Assembly: GCA_035582835.1 (NCBI GenBank)
Contig: JAYKAV010000309.1
Span: 17,615 to 81,614, forward strand
Origin: Phoebastria nigripes
Lineage: Eukaryota > Chordata > Aves > Procellariiformes > Diomedeidae
DNA: 64,000 nt
Direction of reading: 5' to 3'
Positions 44,656 to 64,000 of this stretch are shown piece by piece. The notes beneath the pieces are model-generated. The model was not told where the DNA came from. It searched no databases and saw only the letters and a list, made by a program, of their open reading frames with translations. The number at the start of each line of letters is the position of its first letter. Within the stretch, counting starts at the first letter, position 1. The position numbers and the translations under genes are program-made.

Positions 44656-45060
44656 ATTAAATTCAAGCACTAAGTAAGAAAGAGTGGCCAGCCTGGATAG
44701 TAGCAAACGTTTTTCTGATCACCGAGCACGGAGCCGGCCGCCCGCCGGCAGGGCGGACCCTCTCCACAGGGGACTTCAAGCCCGGGCGGGCCGAGGCCGG
44801 GCGGCCGCGTAGCGCCCGGGTGCACGCTGGGTGTTGGAGTCACCCCGCCGCCACTTCCGCCCCGCCCGCGCGAGGAGCGCTGGGAGCTGTAGTCGCGCTG
44901 CGGCGGGAGCTCACCGGCGTCCTTGCCGCCCCCAGCGCCGCTTCCGGACGGAGGGGCTGGGCCGGGCGAGAGGGAGAGCTCGCTTCGGGGCGGCTTCAGC
45001 CGGGAGTGTGAGAGGGGGTCGGCCTCCCTCCGCCGTCCTTCGCCCAGTGGCCGGGGAGAA

Positions 45061-60474
<15,414 letters not shown>

Positions 60475-62233
60475 GTAAGTATTAAAAAAAGAAAACAAAT
60501 GAAAGAAAGTTTTGGTATAGAAAGAGATTTTTTTCTTTTTATACTGTTGTAGAGATGGACATGAAAATAACCATATTTTCCTCTTCAGATGCAATGAGCC
60601 TATGTGAACACCATTCTTATAAAACTGGGAGCATTGGTGGTTGTTTAATAGACATTTTTGTAGTGTGTGCTCACTGCATGAAAGGACTGATAGTGTTAGT
60701 AAAGATTGGTTGTTTCTAATACATGTTGTGTGCAATGCTACCTTAAAAGAAAAACATGAAAACTGCAAAGTCAGCCGTTGTAATTTGATAGTCTTCAGCA
60801 ACATACAACTCTTTCCATATAGTTTCTGTCTTGTTTGGTTTATGGGATCGTAATTTTCTGCGTAATAACTTGCTGTTTTGTTTCTCAGTTGTTCAGTTAT
60901 TATGTGCTAATGAATGGCAGGTAGATGCCCTTCATTCCATCTGCTTGTCTCCTTTCTATTTTTGACTTGTCCAGAAGGTTCTGCTTCTTGAGTAGAGCCG
61001 AATCAACTCTTTCTGTGATNATGCTGAGGATATAAAGGAAGATATGTTGATGACTTTTTTCACCATTCTTTTTCAATTTGGTAGAACTTCTGCTTATATT
61101 GTGGAATAAGGACTCAGAATTCAACATTTATCTGAAAAAGGAAATACTGGGGTTTTTGGCCTGTTTTTGTGTTGTAGTCTCCTATTGTTTTAAACCCTGC
61201 ATACTTCACAAGCATTAGTGCCTATTTGTTTTTTAAACATCCCTCCTTAATGAGGGAATATTATGTCCTCATTTTATGACGTGAGAAGTAGACAGAGGAA
61301 GATGATAAAAAATATCCATTTAACTGCCTACCTAGATATGTTTAGAACTTAATTTCTCAAGGATTGTACTTTTGTTCAAAACTATGACCGCTCAGTACTT
61401 CCGATACTTGGGCTCAAAGGTCAAAGCCAAACTCCCAAAAGGTGAAAAATGTGTAGTTATGAACAGTCTGGTTTCAGTGTTTGGGTAGATGCCTGTAGAA
61501 ACTGTCTCATGTAGGTATTCAGCAGAGGTCATTGTGTAACATCATACATTATGTAGGGCACATCTCCTAGTTCCTCCGAATTCCAACCTCAAAATCACCT
61601 CCTTTAGTCTGAAGACTCCTCCCCAGAGGAGGTAAGTCTTCTAAGTGAGAAGGAAACCATACTGGAAAAGTTGTACTTAATTTTCTAACTAGAGGAAGCA
61701 TCGTTACATTTCATAGTGCTTGGGGCAAATTAAGGTTCTGTTAGCATTAGATCACATTAATTCTGGAATATCCTAACTCTCTTGATCGATTTTTGCAACT
61801 CTAATGTTCTTTTTTTTTTGTTTTATTTTTGTTTTGTTTTGTTTAATGAAAGTGATACGAGAGAAGTTTCCTGAATTAACAAAATAATAATAGTAAACAA
61901 AACCATAGATATAAAGTAATGTGCTGCTACAAAGCAAAATATCTGACAACTTAGATCATTAGCAGGGCTTTTAGAATCATTGCTAGACTAGTGGCATTTG
62001 AAAGAATATGATAATGGAGAATAGTTTAAATAATCCTGTTCTGTATGGATGGATGTTAGTGGGGATTCCATCCTTCACCACTGAGGTTTTGCAATACATT
62101 TTGATGTTTTTTCTAATAATTTGGTATCTTTGAACATGAGCAGGCAGAGATTTGGAATGGAATGTATTCGGCATCTGTTTCTGTAAATAGTTAAAAAGGA
62201 GTTTCTGGAAAATTATTTGCTCTATTAATTTCA
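60475..62233. other. NFXL1 intron 14, left part
   Basis: AT-rich intron without recognised exon or repeat family; a T/TTTTG-rich simple stretch lies at about 61810-61847. Confidence 0.45.
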
Positions 62234-62960
62234 CAGAACCATTGAGGCTGGAAGGTACCTTGGGGTGGGGTCATCTAGTCCAGCCTCCTGCTAAAAGCAG
62301 ATCAACATTGAATTCAGACTAATTTGCTCTAGCTTTGTCCAGCTGGACCTTGAAAACCCCCAAGTACATTGATTCTGCAGCCTCTCTGGACAACCTCTTT
62401 CAGTGCTTGATTATACTTACACTGATTTTTTTTTTTTTTTTTTTTTAAATTTTTATTTTTTTATTTTTTCCTCCACTGTGTATCCAGTCAGAACCTTCCC
62501 TGTTTAAGAGTATGATTGTTGTCTCTTGCCTCCCTGCTATGAACTTCAGTAAGGAGCCTGGCTTCATCTTCTTGGTAACTTCCCCTTAATGCTGAAAGAC
62601 TACTATTATATCCCCACCCCGTCAGTCCCCAGCCTGCAGTGCGGCTGGGATTTAGTCAGTCCCAGATGCAGGACTGACTTTGTCTCTGCATTTCATGAAT
62701 ATCCTCTCAGCCTATTCCTCCAATCTGTCTAGATCCTTCTGAATGGCATCCCTGCCCTCGAATGTATTGATTGCACCGTCCTTTAGCGTTGTCTGCAAAA
62801 TTGGTGCATTTTGTCTCTTCCAAGTTACTGGGGAAAAAAAACCTAAACAAGATAGGTGCCAGGCTGAAGAATTCCACCTGTAACTGGTGTCCAAGTAGGA
62901 TACAAACAACTAGCCACTACCCTTTGAGCCCAGTGATCCCGCCAGTTTTTCATGCATCTA
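62234..62960 (-). mobile_element. Old CR1 LINE in antisense orientation
   Basis: It reads TCACAGAACCATTGAGGCTG, GTCATCTAGTCCAGCCTCCTG and CAGCCTCTCTGGACAACCTC, then further into the element CTAGATCCTTCTGAATGGCA and TCTGCAAAATTGG. This is the reverse complement of a CR1 3' part, so the element points left. It is diverged and interrupted by a T21/AT-rich run at about 62426-62466. Confidence 0.8.
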
Positions 62961-63075
62961 GTAGTTCATCCATCACCATTACATCTCAACTTGAATGCAA
63001 GGTTACTGTGGGGAACCTCTCATCTGCAGGTTTAGTAGTTAAATGGCAGAAGGCAATCAGGCTGGTTAAGCAGTT

Positions 63076-64000
63076 TCCCCTTGCAGCGGAACAGAAGCAT
63101 GCTACAGTGGAATACAGAGGTCCTAGAAGCCAAATTAACTGGTTATAGGAAGATTATCTTGGATATAAGACGATTGAGCTGTATAGAGCAAAGAACAGGC
63201 TCCTGTGCTACGTCTGCTTCTTATTATACTAGGAAAAAAAGGAGCGTTTACCACTTGTGGAAGAAGGGGCAGGCAACTCAAGAAGAGTACAGGGATCTCG
63301 TTAGGTCATGCAGGGAGAAAATCAGAAAGACAGAAGCCCAGCTAGAATGCAATCTGGCCGCTGTCGTTAGAGACAACAAAAAATGTTTTTACAAATACAT
63401 TAACGACAAAAAGAGAGCCAAGGAGAACCTTCATCCTCTTTTGGATGCCGGGGGGAACGTTGTCACCGAGGATGAGGAAAAGGCTGAGGTAACTAATGCC
63501 TTCTTTGCCCCAGTCTTTAATAGTCAGGCCCGTTACCCTCAGGGTATTCAGCCCCCTGAGCTGGAAGACNGGGACAGTGAGCAGGATAAACCCCCCATAA
63601 TCCCAAGAGGAAGCGGTGAACGACCTGCTACGCCACTTGGATGCTCACAAGTCCATGGGGCCNGATGGGATCCACCCGAGAGTGCTGAGGGAGCTGGCGG
63701 AGGAGCTTGCCAAGCCACTCTCCATCATTTATCCGCAGTCCTGGTTAACAGGGGAGGTCCCGGACGACTGGAGGCTTGCCAGTGTGACACTCATCTACAA
63801 GAAGGGCCGGAAGGAGGACCCGNGGAACTACAGGCCTGTCAGCCTGACCTCGGTGCCGGGGAAGATTATGGAGCGGTTCATCTTGGGGGCGCTCGCAAGC
63901 CANGTGNNGGACAANCAGGGGATCAGGCCCAGCCAGCATGGGTTCATGAAAGGCAGGTCCTGCTTGACCAACCTGATCTCCTTCTATGACCAGGTGACCC
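63076..64000 (+). mobile_element. CR1 LINE with reverse-transcriptase coding sequence (continues past window)
   Basis: An open frame begins at about 63081 with CR1 ORF2-type sequence (KCFYKYINDKKRAKENLHPL, TNAFFAPVF). From about 63600 the RT match continues in another frame, with MGPDGIHPRVLRE, WRLASVTLIYKKG, NYRPVSLTSV and QHGFMKGRSCLTNL. The frame change and several Ns mean the copy is inactive or poorly resolved. The left end is the usual 5' truncation. It lies in an NFXL1 intron, sense to the gene. Confidence 0.9.

Noticed and set aside
63745..63939. Minus-strand frame inside the CR1 at the right edge
   Set aside because: Antisense shadow of the reverse-transcriptase region.

Overview
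This is a vertebrate nuclear genome window, almost certainly from a bird. Four intron-rich genes have human-like protein sequences and GT-AG splice sites. The interspersed repeats are mainly CR1 LINEs with the avian 3' terminus (ATTCTATGATTCT-type octamers), plus pieces of avian-type retroviral LTRs. Scattered single Ns and one 370-base N block show a draft assembly.

Layout. (1) 1-8526, + strand: the 3' part of a TEC-family tyrosine kinase, best called TXK: the end of the SH2 region and the whole kinase domain in seven exons. The 5' exons lie outside the window. (2) 8527-17013: the TXK 3' UTR, an intergenic stretch with an LTR composite at about 13.69-14.99 kb, and the NIPAL1 3' UTR; the two genes are tail to tail. 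(3) 17014-25900, - strand: NIPAL1, a NIPA-like Mg2+ transporter. It can be read as six exons giving an uninterrupted 396-aa protein, starting in a CpG island at 25.8-26.3 kb. (4) 26341-37239: about 11 kb of AT-rich intergenic DNA with no recognised gene, ending in a CR1 that contains the N block. (5) 37276-41903, + strand: CNGA1, the rod cGMP-gated channel alpha subunit, complete in seven coding exons (645 aa). (6) 41904-44690: the CNGA1 3' UTR and a 3'-damaged CR1. (7) 44690-64000, + strand: the NFXL1 CpG-island promoter and its first 14 coding exons (about 612 aa), with the gene running off the right edge. Its last visible intron carries two oppositely oriented CR1s, one keeping reverse-transcriptase coding sequence.

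The order and orientation TXK(+), NIPAL1(-), CNGA1(+), NFXL1(+) match human 4p12 (TEC-TXK-NIPAL1-CNGA1-NFXL1-CORIN), which supports the calls independently of the protein matches. The four genes do not form one pathway: lymphocyte signalling, Mg2+ transport, phototransduction, and a RING/NF-X1-finger protein. They are neighbours by conserved synteny.

I found no credible undescribed system. The observations most worth a second look are a perfect 15-bp-arm inverted repeat in an NFXL1 intron, a shifted N-glycosylation sequon in the CNGA1 pore turret, a predicted 10-nt coding start exon for NIPAL1, a TEC/TXK mosaic look in the kinase exons, and very long homopolymers beside NFXL1 splice sites. 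Exon borders come from reading frame, splice consensus and recalled human homologues; any could be off by a base or two.
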